Part shown: positions 23,541 through 34,416 of the stretch, piece after piece | Numbering within the stretch: position 1 is the first letter of the stretch | How the letters are laid out: each line of letters opens with the position of its first letter | Source of the DNA: Armigeres subalbatus | Taxonomy: Eukaryota; Arthropoda; Insecta; Diptera; Culicidae | Assembly (NCBI RefSeq): GCF_024139115.2 | Contig: NW_026942794.1 | Span: 1-64,000, forward strand | Direction: 5' to 3' | Length of the DNA: 64,000 bases | Program-made: the position numbers and the translations under genes | Notes under the pieces: generated by a model | Seen by the model: only the letters and a program-made list of their open reading frames with translations | The model's database searches: none | Told to the model about the DNA's origin: nothing

Positions 23541-24174
23541 ATGGATCCAAATATTTTTTTGAACATATTAAATTGGAATGCCCGCTCTTTAAAGGGTAAG
23601 GAAGATGAATTATTCAACTTCCTAGCAGTTCATAATGTACACATTGCCATTATAACTGAAACATATTAAAAAGCTGGACTCTCCATCAAAAGAGATCCAA
23701 ATTATTTTATTTACCGCAATTAACGTCTTGACAGCGCCTGTGGTGGGGCCGCCATTGTCATTAATAGACGTATCAAGCATAAATTATATTCTTCGTTTGA
23801 AACCAAAGTTTTCGAAACCTTGGGAGTTTCTGTTGAAACAAATTTTGGACAATTCTCTTTTATTGCTGCCTATTTGCCATTCCAGTGCAATGGGCAGGAA
23901 AGGAATTTGTTGAGAGCTGATCTTCAAATTCTAACTCGCAACAAATACAAATTTTTCATAATTGGTGACTTCAATGCCAAACACCGTTCATGGAATAATG
24001 CTTAAATCAATTCCAACGGTAAAATTTTATTTGAAGATTGTTCTGCGGGATATTATACTATGCAATATCCCATTGATCAACTTGCGTGGCCAATTGGTAA
24101 CTCATGCTGATTTTCACTCTGATCACCTTTCTGTGACGTTTGAAATGAGCAAAAGAACTGATAACTTTTGACTG
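23541..24174 (+). pseudogene. Jockey-clade LINE ORF2, endonuclease domain, left
   Basis: Starts with ATG at 23541. The landmarks of the AP-endonuclease domain are readable in order across broken frames: LNILNWNARS (catalytic Asn), IITETY (Glu), FIAAYLPF (Tyr), IIGDFNAKHRSWNN (Asp and Asn) and HSDHLSV (Ser-Asp-His). This domain nicks target DNA for retrotransposition. A TAA after ETY and several frame changes make it inactive. The reverse transcriptase that should follow is absent; the sequence goes directly into other transposons at about 24180. Confidence 0.8.
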
Positions 24175-24263
24175 TCAAATCCATACAAATGAATCAAAAC
24201 AAAATCACAGCATAAATTTGAAAACTGACACCATAATGTGTTTCAATGGGTGTTGATTTCTTT

Positions 24264-24350
24264 TAATCCGGAAAATTTCGAATTAGCGAGATCCGGACTA
24301 ACGGGTCGTCGGATTAGCGAGGTCCGGATAAGCGGGGGGATACTGTAATT
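24264..24350. mobile_element. Terminal fragment of a pogo/Tigger-like DNA transposon, left
   Basis: On the minus strand it begins CAGTATCCCCCCGCTTATCC and continues with repeats of 'ccggacctcgctaatccg' type, the style of terminal repeats in pogo-like Tc1/mariner elements. Only one end is recognisable. The family call is an inference. Confidence 0.4.
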
Positions 24351-24365
24351 GATCTAGCGAAGATA

Positions 24366-24709
24366 CACTGAAAAAAACTTTGTAGTAGAAATAACAATTT
24401 TATGGTAAAATTAAGAACGCTTAATTTTACCATAAATGTAGTAAATCTGATTGATATTATTTTTAATTTCACCACAAAAATTGTTATTTAGCATAGACTC
24501 AAACAAAATAGTTGATTTTACTATACAATTTTACTATATTTTCAGTAAGAATAACCATGTAAACGGTTGAATATACTATTTTTATAGTAAGATAGACCAT
24601 ATTTTAGTTATTTTAAGACGACTGGCACTTCGGTTGAAAAACGTCGGTACTGACTGTTCTCAATATTACCCCTAAAATGGTAGTTTCTACTATAAAACTT
24701 TTCTCAGTG
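24366..24709. mobile_element. TA-flanked MITE (CACTGA termini) in the LINE, left
   Basis: 344 bp. The left end CACTGAAAAAAACTTTGTAG pairs with the right end, whose complement reads CACTGAGAAAAGTTTTATAG. TA dinucleotides flank both ends, as for Tc1/mariner-type insertions. There is no coding content. Confidence 0.7.
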
Positions 24710-24731
24710 TAAATATTTAGGACTTCTGCTA

Positions 24732-25048
24732 CACGGGTAGAAAAAAGTACCTAACTTTAGGTACTTTTTTTTTCTCTTGCATCTCCCTCCCTCTTCCCTT
24801 TGTTGTTATAAAATGAAGAGCAAAACCACTCAACAAGGGCAGTAAAGTGGGTAATCTCATGTTTACAAAAGTTGAGTGAAATTTACCAAAAATTTTGGGT
24901 AGTTGCTATTTAAAATTAAGTATATTTTATTTAGTATTAAGTGAACTTTACTTAATTTCAAGAAAAACTAACTTAATTTTGGGTTCCCACACTAAACCTT
25001 CGATTTGAGTGAAAAGTACCTAATATTAGGTACTTTTTTCTAACCGTG
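24732..25048. mobile_element. TA-flanked MITE (CACGGGTAGAAAAAAGTACC termini), left
   Basis: 317 bp with inverted ends of about 38 bp, CACGGGTAGAAAAAAGTACC and the complement of CACGGTTAGAAAAAAGTACC. Each end also holds an internal palindrome, AGTACCTAATATTAGGTACT at the right. TA flanks both ends. Confidence 0.75.
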
Positions 25049-25060
25049 TAGATTAAAAAT

Positions 25061-25661
25061 TACCTTTAAAAAATCACATTGAAGGCATTCAAGCCAAATG
25101 TAACAAATATATTAAGTGTCTATATCCACTTATAAACAGAAAATCAAAACTTTGTCTTAAGAACAAACTTTTGATTCACAAACACATTTTTAGACCAGCC
25201 ATGTTGTATGCTGTGCCAATATGGACTAGTTGCTGCAATACCAGAAAGAAGGCACTTCAGAGGATTCAAAATAAAATTTTGAAAATGATTCTAAAGTTGC
25301 CTCCGTGGTATAGTACCAATGAACTTCATAGAATTTCTAATATTGAGACATTGCAACAAATGTCCAACAAAATAATTTCCAACTTTAGACAAAAATCGTC
25401 GCAATCTTCTATTGCAACGGTTAGCTCCTTGTACCCTTAATATAAATTAGGTTAGGGTTAGTTTAAGTTAAACACATTGTAATTCCTAAATGGTTCAATT
25501 CAACCAGAGAAAAATACTAACTGCCAGAGGCAATTGAAATGTATTAATAATAACTAAAAATATAATATAGCAAATAAGGATGATAGTGTTAAGAAAACAC
25601 GGAACACCTAGTCTAAGAGATGAATGCATGTGTTAGATAATTAGCAAAAAAAAATAAAAAA
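25061..25661 (+). pseudogene. Jockey-clade LINE ORF2 C-terminus, 3' UTR and A-rich tail, left
   Basis: The frame ending at 25440 encodes the characteristic Jockey/Juan ORF2 end: HKHIFRPAMLYAVPIWTSCC, KALQRIQNKILKMILKLPPW and TNELHRISNIETL. It is followed by about 200 bp of 3' UTR and an A-rich tail at 25646-25661. The FADD-box reverse transcriptase core is missing, so the LINE is a deletion derivative. The right-arm copy gives the same 89-residue translation from 40129-40398. Confidence 0.8.
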
Positions 25662-25674
25662 ACTAGAGGTCTGC

Positions 25675-25850
25675 AGTTTGTATCCATATACCAAAAACCA
25701 AGTAGTTCAGTTGTAATACGCCCGAGCAATAAAAGCCGCGGACGGGAATGGGAGGTGCTACCCAAATGGTCCGGTACCCTATTGTCACCAACCAATCTAC
25801 CTTACAAATGATCCTATACCAAAAACCTAATAATATTCATAAGTTAATGA
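25675..25850. repeat. Dispersed repeat with GGGAATGGGAGGTGCT block, left
   Basis: Contains CCAAGTAGTTCAGTTGTAAT, 'acgcccgagcaataaaagccgcg' and the GGGAATGGGAGGTGCT block. Related pieces lie at about 6045-6110 and 20125-20150. It begins just after the LINE tail and runs to 'cctatacc'. Class unknown. Confidence 0.4.
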
Positions 25851-25863
25851 AAAGTATAAGTTT

Positions 25864-26334
25864 TTGCCTTTCTCGTATACAAAGTATACGTAAAGGCTAT
25901 ATGTTCGCTCCAAAAATGAATTTTTAATGGGAGGCCCATAGAAGTCGAAGGATGATATTTGAAAAACCCAGATTAATTCACCTAGCAGTGATGGTGCCTT
26001 TCTCGTGCGAATGAAAAATAGTATTATGGCCATAACATGCGAACAAATCGGTTAAGGATAAGTGCCCGAAAAATGAGTGACACTTTTTACGCGATTATTC
26101 CGTAAAAAAAAAGTATTTTGGCTAACCGATCCCATAGTCCGATCCGGCCAATTTTCAATAGGAAACAATGGGACAGGATCCTGCGTCGAATGCTGCGAAT
26201 GCTACATTTTGGTACGTGTGGTGCGCGTCGATCAGTATACATATAACACTATGGGTCCCCGAGCCTTCTATAAAAAGTTTGTTTTTGGAGCGATAGTATA
26301 GCCTTTACGTATACTTAGTATACGAGAAAGGCAA
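25864..26334. mobile_element. CCTTTCTCGTATAC-family MITE, full copy 3, left
   Basis: About 470 bp. The ends are TTGCCTTTCTCGTATAC and its complement; each inverted repeat runs on through 'aagtatacgtaaaggctata' to the TCGCTCC block, about 50 bp. Internal blocks are shared with the copies at 10391 and 14598. No transposase. Confidence 0.7.
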
Positions 26335-26356
26335 AAAATTAACGAGAAAGCATACG

Positions 26357-26562
26357 GATAAAATTTTCAAACTCTTCTCGAAAATTCTAGAAGCAATTTA
26401 ATTAAAACGGTTAACTTAACGACTTTTCGTACAGTGTGTATAAAGTGCAATATCACAAAATAAAATTCTATACAATATGACAAAAATCCAACCCCGTACT
26501 GCTAACCGTTTTTAATTAAATTACTGCTTCAAGAATTTTTGAGAAGAGTTTTAAAATTTTGT
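26357..26562. mobile_element. Foldback MITE (AAAATTTTCAAACTCTTCTC arms), left
   Basis: Arms of about 55 bp start with AAAATTTTCAAACTCTTCTC and the complement of AAAATTTTAAAACTCTTCTC. They contain 'ttaattaaaacggttaac' and its mirror. The loop is about 90 bp. It abuts the next element directly. Confidence 0.6.
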
Positions 26563-26565
26563 TTG

Positions 26566-26750
26566 TAGGGTAAGGCACCCGTACATCGCCCTTCCCCACC
26601 CTTGAAAATTTTCTTGAAAACTAGTTGTTGTAAACAGGTTTTTTCATCCTTCTATTGAACAATTAGTAGAAAACTTGAAATTCGAAAAATTAAAATTTTA
26701 AAATCGGTTGGCGAATACGGAGGGAGCGTGATTCTGGGTGCCTTACCCTA
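26566..26750. mobile_element. MITE with TAGGGTAAGGCACCC termini, left
   Basis: 185 bp with perfect 15-bp terminal inverted repeats TAGGGTAAGGCACCC. There is no coding content. It lies head to tail with the foldback element before it. Confidence 0.65.
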
Positions 26751-27113
26751 TGCTTACCGTTCATTTTTTTTTTTCAAATGCCATTCGTTCTACTTCTTCT
26801 TCGTGCAACAATTCCAGATGTACCCAGATTGTTCATGCTGTTTCACTCACACTGATGCAAAATCAACCCAAATTTGTGAAAAACCGTGGTTATTCAAAAG
26901 TGAGTAACAACTGGTTTTTCATCAATTTGAGTCGATTTGGCAGCAGTGTGAGAGAAAAAACATGAAAAATCAGAGGTACCGTTGAAGAATAAAAAATCAT
27001 GGTTTCGGTTTATAATTATATGTTCCCGGTGTTCTTCCGCTGCCATGCGGCGACGCTAACCTCAAAATCACAAAATGGCGGTTTTAAATAAAAGTAGTTC
27101 AATCAGAACTCAC

Positions 27114-27194
27114 CCTTTGAACTATTCCTTTTTTAATGAGGAATTCCTGTTTAGCCAGCTTAATCCGAGCCAAACGCTCCTTTGATGGCGGCAT
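27114..27194 (-). CDS. Transposase gene exon A (start exon, 27 codons), left copy
   Basis: ATG at 27194 in the context ACAATGCC, followed by 27 open codons rich in Lys and Arg (MPPSKERLARIKLAKQ at the start) and a GG|GTGAGT donor at phase 0. It can be read in phase directly into exon B. Sequence and length are the same in the right arm. No domain is recognised. The assignment as first exon rests on the start codon, donor, strand and phase; 5' UTR exons are not visible. Confidence 0.5.
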
Positions 27195-27299
27195 TGTTAT
27201 TAAAATTCAACTTCTTCCACTAACAACTATTTTAATTAAAAATAATTTATATTTAAAAGGTTTCTGCCACCGGCGTATGAACACTACTCCACGAATGAA

Positions 27300-27545
27300 A
27301 TACAACTCGAAGGTGCAGCCCAATGACTTAGATACTAAGGTGAGGAGGAGGACCAAATGCAAGCGTATTAGTGGATAATGAAAAATGTAAACAAAAATGT
27401 TGACGTACATAATTGCACGGATTCTTAAAGAAGCTCGTCCGAATGTAGTAGTGAGAGCTTACACAGAATATGGATTTTCTCACCTTAGTATCTAAGCTCG
27501 TTGGGTACAGCCAAATCAGGTTGTACGCAAAGGTGCGACATTGAA
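27300..27545. repeat. Small inverted-repeat block with ACTTAGATACTAAGGTGAG, left
   Basis: The block CTTAGATACTAAGGTGAG occurs at about 27329 and inverted at about 27480. The adjacent 'ggttgtacgcaaaggtg' block also occurs at 15006-15024. Probably a short dispersed element just upstream of exon A. Confidence 0.4.
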
Positions 27546-28066
27546 CTACGTACACTCAGAAATAGGCCTTTTCATGTGACACTGCCGAGACTGATGCTAC
27601 ACGGAAGAAATAAACTACCCAAAAGTGAGTTCAATTCGCTTTGACGCAGCCGCGCTGTTGCCATCTAGCGGCGACGGACGTGTGCGTGAAATCACTGTTT
27701 TTCAACATGGTGAAGTATAGGAAGTATATTTTAAAATGCTTTGAAAATGTTATTAACAGTGATTATGTTGAAAACTTTTAAATACGTAGGGTTAGAATTT
27801 TGAAAAAACTACATGTTAGGTTCCTTATCTACACATGTTTTTAATCAAAATAATTCAACTTTCGTGTTACCTATATGAAAGTAAATTAAATTTCTAACCC
27901 AAAAAAGTGAACAATTTTAGGCTAAAATGTGTTTTAACGCTTTAATAAGCATTTTAAAATTGACGTCCTATATCCCTTGCTGGGTGAAATAAAAAAGCAT
28001 CAGCCGGCCCCCATTTTGTTTTCTCGCTTTCGTCAGGGCCAATTCACCCAACCTCGAACATCCGCA

Positions 28067-28326
28067 CACCCAAAAAAATCTGCACGTTGTTTCCACCTGA
28101 AAAAGTACGTAGATTTTTTCCACCTGAAATTAACGTAACTTTTACCTGATTTTTCGATAGAATTTTCATTCTACGTGAAAATCAGGTAAGCTCTACCTGA
28201 GTTTTGGATAGAATTCACCGGACACTTAAGTTTCACCTGAATTTTCTGAAGCATTTGCTGTTACGTGTGCAAGAAAAATGTATCTGAAAATTCAGGTGGA
28301 AACAACGTTTAGATTATTTGGAGTGT
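28067..28326. mobile_element. MITE with CACACCCAAAAAAATCTG termini, left
   Basis: 260 bp. Inverted ends of about 35 bp lead to the shared block CGTTGTTTCCACCTGAA on both sides. TTCAGGTGGAA and ACCTGA are repeated through the interior. No coding content. Confidence 0.7.
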
Positions 28327-28483
28327 ACACTGTAAACCCAGCAATACACATTAAATTATTCGATGGTATATGAAGCTGTCAAAATAATGGGTACTTCAAA
28401 ATTTAGTATAATGCGTATTTTTACCCCCTTTCTAAAGAAAATTATTTCACCCAATAAAGGGTAAAAATCAACTTTACGTCTTG

Positions 28484-28725
28484 ATGGTGAATAAACGCAG
28501 AAGGCTGAACCAATCTCCAGCAAACGGAATTAACGTGAGTACTATCTTCATTTTATTTAGATTCGCAGGATAATATTGAAGAATAACTTTTGATTAATTT
28601 AGCTAACTATTCTTCTATGCATTTGTCGAAATGCGAAAGCCAGAGAACACCTTGCCGTTTTATGGCGGAATCCCGCGTCAGGAACTGTTGGCGCTACGCT
28701 ACGGAAGCTCATCAATTTGTTCTGA
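28484..28725 (+). CDS. Possible two-exon 57-residue gene, left copy
   Basis: Exon 1 (28484-28534) starts with ATG and encodes 17 residues beginning MVNKRRRLNQ, ending at a GTGAGT donor in phase 0. A 68-bp intron ends TTAATTTAG. Exon 2 (28603-28725) is open for 40 codons before TGA and is more GC-rich than its surroundings, with RNAKAREHLAVLWRNPASG. A 68-bp intron is a usual size in dipterans. It is transcribed away from exon A, about 1.3 kb away. An overlapping 41-codon frame in another phase (28631-28756) is an alternative reading. No family is recognised and no function is proposed. Confidence 0.3.
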
Positions 28726-28759
28726 TTTAACGCCGAGAATGTACAAATTTAGATGATGG

Positions 28760-29012
28760 CTTAGTTTACTAGTGAAATAGCGCTACTTACGCTAACTACA
28801 AATGTATCATACTTGATGTACAATTATGTTTATTATGCACACTAATAAAAATGCAATGCTAAAATTTATTCCGAATCCAACAATACTATTATAAGGTAAA
28901 GGGAACTCATTTTTATGTTAGAGGTTAAAATGATCATGCCACACCCTATACCAATTATAGAGTAGGTTATAACACATATTTGTGGGAAACATTTTATTTA
29001 TGCATGTGAACA
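28760..29012. other. Non-coding stretch, nothing recognised, left
   Basis: AT-rich sequence between the small gene candidate and the next MITE; no signals supported. Confidence 0.3.
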
Positions 29013-29278
29013 TACACAGGAAAAAATTACGGTTACTATTTTGAAGACTACGCCATGTTTTTAAAACAACCACAAATTTTCAGTTAAATTAACCACGCAT
29101 TCGGACAAATTCACCACTGATTCAGTTCATGCAACAACATTCCACCAGGACCACAGTTGATTTTAACTGCGCGCATGGTAAAATCAAACGGGTTCGTTGT
29201 CTGCTGAAAATCGTCGGTGCGTATTCTTAAATTAACCCTCGGAATGGTAGTTTCGACCGCAACATTTTTTTGCGTGTA
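29013..29278. mobile_element. TA-flanked MITE ending GCGTGTA, left
   Basis: Starts TACACAGGAAAAAATTACGG and ends TTTTTTTGCGTGTA, with TA at both edges. The long blocks in the interior are shared, in inverted orientation, with 19705-19919. Confidence 0.6.
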
Positions 29279-29280
29279 TA

Positions 29281-29297
29281 AACAATATTAATAATTT
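29281..29297 (+). repeat. 17-bp direct repeat at the left edge of the tandem array
   Basis: AACAATATTAATAATTT occurs here and again at 32393-32409. The right arm has a single copy (36246-36262) at the matching place and no array, so the right arm represents the empty or collapsed site. Confidence 0.85.
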
Positions 29298-32200
29298 AAT
29301 TTTATTGGCATATCGGTCTCGATGCTGCTCGTATAGAGGAAGGGAGCAGCGTGTGTGCGAAAGCAGATGGGAAAGAAACGGAGTTATCGAATGTTATCGC
29401 TAGGCAGCGACAAGTGTGAAAATGGTTGAAAGGTGTTGAAGTATGCGAGGGCCATTTGAGAATAATTAAATTATCGAAGCGTCCGTCTTTGCCGTACATC
29501 CTTTCTGGGGATGGCTCGGGCAGTGAATGAAAGTCACTGTTACCGAGACTGGCAAAAACGGAGGCAACGATACGCATATTTATTATTCGGCTAATACTTA
29601 ATTAGTTCTAGCGATCGATGTTCATCATTTGGAGAATCATCGATGGTCGTGTATGGTTTGTACACATTGCACCGAGTCTCTCCCGATGCCACCATATGAT
29701 GCTATTGGAACCACAATTCTTATTTACGCGCCAAATCATTTCTTATTAGACAGAAGCTGTACGACCGTGATCAGTTTAATTTAATTTTATTGGCATATCG
29801 GTCTCGATGCTGCTCGTATAGAGGAAGGGAGCAGCGTGTGTGCGAAAGCAGATGGGAAGAAACGGAGTCCAAATGTTATCGCTAGGCAGCGACAAGTGTG
29901 AAAATGGTTGAAAGGTGTTGAAGTATGCGAGGGCCATTTGAGAATAATTAAATTATCGAAGCGTCCGTCTTTGCCGTACATCCTTTCTGGGGATGGCTCG
30001 GGCAGTGAATGAAAGTCATTGTTACCGAGGCTGGCAACGATACGCATATTTATTATTCGGCTAATACTTAATTAGTTCTAGCGATCGATGTTCATCATTT
30101 GGAGAATCATCGATGGTCGTGTATGGTTTGTACACATTGCACCGAGTCTCTCCCGATGCCACCATATGATGCTATTGGAACCACAATTCTTATTTACGCG
30201 CCAAATCATTTCTTATTAGACAGAAGCTGTACGACCGTGATCAGTTTAATTTAATTTTATTGGCATATCGGTCTCGATGCTGCTCGTATAGAGGAAGGGA
30301 GCAGCGTGTGTGCGAAAGCAGATGGGAAAGAAACGGAGTCCAAATGTTATCGCTAGGCAGCGACAAGTGTGAAAATGGTTGAAAGGTGTTGAAGTATGCG
30401 AGGGCCATTTGAGAATAATTAAATTATCGAAGCGTCCGTCTTTGCCGTACATCCTTTCTGGGGATGGCTCGGGCAGTGAATGAAAGTCACTGTTACCGAG
30501 ACTGGCAAAAACGGAGGCAACGATACGCATATTTATTATTCGGCTAATACTTAATTAGTTCTAGCGATCGATGTTCATCATTTGGAGAATCATCGATGGT
30601 CGTGTATGGTTTGTACACATTGCACCGAGTCTCTCCCGATGCCACCATATGATGCTATTGGAACCACAATTCTTATTTACGCGCCAAATCATTTCTTATT
30701 AGACAGAAGCTGTACGACCGTGATTAAATTTTATTTAATTTTATTGGCATATCGTTCTCGATGCTGCTCGTATAGAGGAAGGAAGCAGCGTGTGTGTGAA
30801 AGCAGATGGGAAAGAAACGGAGTCAAATGTTATCGCTAGGCAGCGACAAGTGTGAAAATGGTTGAAAGGTGTTGAAGTATGCGAGGGCCATTTGAGAATA
30901 ATTAAATTATCGAAGCGTCCGTCTTTGCCGTACATCCTTTCTGGGGATGGCTCGGGCAGTGAATGAAAGTCACTGTTACCGAGACTGGCAAAAACGGAGG
31001 CAACGATACGCATATTTATTATTCGGCTAATACTTAATTAGTTCTAGCGATCGATGTTCATCATTTGGAGAATCATCGATGGTCGTGTATGGTTTGTACA
31101 CATTGCACCGAGTCTCCCGATGTCACCATATGATGCTATTGGAACCACAATTCTTATTTACGCGCCAAATCATTTCTTATTAGACAGAAGCTGTACGACC
31201 GTGATCAGTTTAATTTAATTTTATTGGCATATCGGTCTCGATGCTGCTCGTATAGAGGAAGGAGCAGCGTGTGTGCGAAAGCAGATGGGAAAGAAACGGA
31301 GCCAAAAGTGTTATCGCTAGGCAGCGACAAGTGTGAAAATGGTTGAAAGGTGTTGAAGTATGCGAGGGCCATTTGAGAATAATTAAATTATCGAAGCGTC
31401 CGTCTTTGCCGTACATCCTTTCTGGGGATGGCTCGGGCAGTGAATGAAAGTCACTGTTACCGAGACTGGCAAAAACGGAGGCAACGATACGCATATTTAT
31501 TATTCGGCTAATACTTAATTAGTTCTAGCGATCGATGTTCATCATTTGGAGAATCATCGATGGTCGTGTATGGTTTGTACACATTGCACCGAGTCTCTCC
31601 CGATGCCACCATATGATGCTATTGGAACCACAATTCTTATTTACGCGCCAAATCATTTCTTATTAGACAGAAGCTGTACGACCGTGATTAAATTTTATTA
31701 CATTTTATTGGCATATCGTTCTCGATGCTGCTCGTATAGAGGAAGGAAGCAGCGTGTGTGTGAAAGCAGATGGGAAAGAAACGGAATCAAATGTTATCGC
31801 TAGGCAGCGACAAGTGTGAAAATGGTTGAAAGGTGTTGAAGAACGCGAGGGCCTTTTCATTTGAGATTAATTAAATTATCGAAGCGTCCTCGTCTTTGCC
31901 GTACATCCTTTCTGGGCTCGGGCAGTGAATGGAAGTCACTGTAAAAACGGAGGCAACGATACGCATATTTATTATTCGGCTAATACTTAATTAGTTCTAG
32001 CGATCGATGTTCATCATTTGGAGATTCATCGATGGTCATGTATGGTTTGTACACATTAAATATGCGAATAATAAATATGCGTATCGTTGCCTCCGTTTCT
32101 GCCAGTCTCGGTAACAGTGACTTTCATTCACTGCCCGAGCCATCCCCAGAAAGGATGTACGGCAAAGACGGACGCTTCGATAATTTAATTATTCTCAAAT

Positions 32201-32392
32201 GGCCCTCGCATACTTCAACACCTTTCAACCATTTTCACACTTGTCGCTGCCTAGCGATAACATTTGGACTCCGTTTCTTTCCCATCTGCTTTCGCACACA
32301 CGCTGCTCCCTTCCTCTATACGAGCAGCATCGAGACCGATATGCCAATAAAATTAAATTAAACTGATCACGGTCGTACAGCTTCTGTCTAAT
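29298..32392 (+). repeat. Tandem array of 470-485-bp units, left arm only
   Basis: Units start at about 29301, 29786, 30256, 30740, 31220 and 31704 (spacings 485, 470, 484, 480, 484). The last is shortened at about 32050 and followed by an inverted partial unit (32058-32392). The fourth and sixth units share private variants (for example a GTGTGTGTG run), as expected for two-unit amplification. Each unit contains a 90-residue minus-strand frame beginning MRIVAS, but its 3' part changes frame between units, which argues against coding. The whole array is absent from the mirror position in the right arm. Confidence 0.9.
32058..32392 (-). repeat. Inverted partial unit closing the tandem array
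   Basis: A partial copy of the array unit in reverse orientation, directly after the shortened sixth unit. Together the two could fold into a hairpin with stems of about 300 bp and almost no loop. Confidence 0.8.
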
Positions 32393-33107
32393 AACAATAT
32401 TAATAATTTCTCATAGTTGAGATTGATATATAGGTTCACATATATTCTTTACCTTTGAATGGCTTTACTCCACTCTGTTCGTACCATCATCCGCAGCAAA
32501 AGCATTTTTCACAAGGTGATTAATCATATATTTTTTACATTAATTCCTAGCAGATTGAAGCTTTCTGTTAAACTTCTGCAGTAATTTTCCTCGAAGAACC
32601 TGGATGAAAAACTCTCAAGTTATACGCCGGTTAAAGTTCATGAAGAACTAGAAACCGACAAACTTAAAAACGCCAAGGAGCAAACATGGAGGAGCTGCAG
32701 CTAAAACGCTGCTGCTCTGAAAATCAGAATCGACGAGAAATCCCGGCCACTCTAATCAACAGTTTAAACGGGGAATCCCTTTCCGGAAGTGTTGATTGTT
32801 GTGGCAAAGGGAAATAAAATCTTCTTGATGGCTATTGCGCACGCACGAAAACGGTCACGGATGTAGTGTAGAGCTGATTACTCCTGATAGTTTATACCCG
32901 TTTCTATCACGCAGCTGGTCGTGGTTTGTCGGCTTACGGAATTTCATCCATTATCCATTCCAGTTAAGAATTTATGATGCGCGGAGCTAAAACTACAATC
33001 AAATGTATAATTTTGAATGAATAAATTCTCCGTCCTCTAAACATTTGAGGTGTGTCTTTTTATTCCAAATAAATATATAAACAATATTGATTACCTTTTG
33101 CATAAGT
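32393..33107. other. Innermost part of left arm
   Basis: Pairs with 35548-36262. It contains a 43-codon frame at 32686-32817, ATG to TAA, starting MEELQLKRCC, that is also open in the right arm (35838-35969, minus). No family is recognised. An overlapping frame reads DEKLSSYTPVKVHEELETDK and stops at the same region, so neither can be preferred. The end of the arm, GATTACCTTTTGCATAAG, equals the end of the LINE tail of the right junction in antisense. Confidence 0.4.
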
Positions 33108-34416
33108 TTTATGGTTTTAAATATAAATTTTATTTGTATAATGGAAAATAAATTTCATTGACCTCACACATAAATTGTATTTGTCAGCGCTAACAAACTT
33201 CATGTACTTTTGAACATAGCTTTTATTTCACAAAGATTTGATATTATATATGTCTCTAACACGCAGAAAAAATTACGGTAGACTCAAACATATTCTAGGT
33301 GAAATTAAACATAAATATGGTTATGAACAATCATATTGTCGCAATCAAAACAAACGTTAATTATGTTTGAATCCAATATACATTCCCAGTTGCTTCAATC
33401 AGCGTATTGTTTAAAGCAAACATACATATTATTGTTTTGGTTCGGCCGCTAAAAATGTTTCCCTATCAATTCCACCAATATTCATATTCTGGTAGCATCA
33501 GTCTAGCAGATTTCACATATGCGCACGTTCATACTTCATTTACTTACCTTTTTGTACCTAAATTCATCCTCATCAACAATTTAGAAGTATTGAAAAATAT
33601 GCTTCCACTCTTTTGCTGCTTTGGTGCAGCTTCCGAGTTTTTATTTACATCTGTAAGAGCTAGCTAGGGGCTGCTCACTACCCGCATAGAAAAAAAAATA
33701 CTTCGCTTATTACACAGATTATAAACACATTTTAATACACACAGTTAATATTCACGTTGCTCTTCATTGACATTAAGACCATAAATGCTTTTCAGTATTG
33801 TATTATTAACTACATCATTTGCACAACAATACATATGGTTAAAGTTCAGAGAACAGTTGATGAATGATTGTATAAAATCCGTCTATCATTTTTTTCGACT
33901 TTTTCCATCCCGTGCACAGTTTTTTTTTTGTTTAAAAAAAGTTTATTTCAAAACCCGTGTAGTGTGTGGTGTGAGATTTTTACCGGATGCTTTGTCCAGA
34001 GTGTATTATATATAGAGTTACGCAAAGAGTGAAGCCAAATCTACCTATTGAACTGTCAAACCGTCTACCTATTGAGCAAAGTAAACAAATGCTAGTTGGT
34101 AAGGCGGAAGTATTGTTATCGCCTAATGATTATTATGGAGAATTAAAACGCATGAACTGAAATGTATTAGATTTGTTCTAGAAACAGCTTCAAAAAACTT
34201 CAATACACCCCCCCAATAAAGTAGCAACAAGAAACTCACGTGTTTGCACTCTGTGGGTGACTTGGTTATCAAATTAAAAAGCTTTAACAGTGAACACTCC
34301 CGTGAAGTCACTTTAAGGGTTGAACAAAAATGAAAGTTGCAAACAGAATAACAAGAAGATCATTCAGAATAAGTGTAAGAAGATCCTCTTTGCGCAACTC
34401 TATATAATAGACTCTG

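Larger units (their letters stand above)
2583..33107 (+). repeat. Left arm of giant inverted repeat
   Basis: The reverse complement of 35548-64000 aligns to this stretch along its full length, from 2583 (pairing with 64000) to 33107 (pairing with 35548). Paired positions sum to about 65,513-65,569 over most of the arm. The sum rises to 66,583 outside the satellite and to 68,655 inside the tandem array, because those two blocks differ between the arms. Long stretches, such as the LINE ORF1 block at 22569-22806, are identical. Transposons nested in LINE copies occur at matching places in both arms, so the nesting predates the duplication. The outer limit may lie to the left of 2583. Confidence 0.95.

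Noticed and set aside
29302..31494. Repeated 86-94-residue minus-strand frame (MRIVAS...) in the tandem array
   Set aside because: Its 3' part switches frame between units by single-base indels, and it recurs only because the DNA unit recurs. No domain is recognised.
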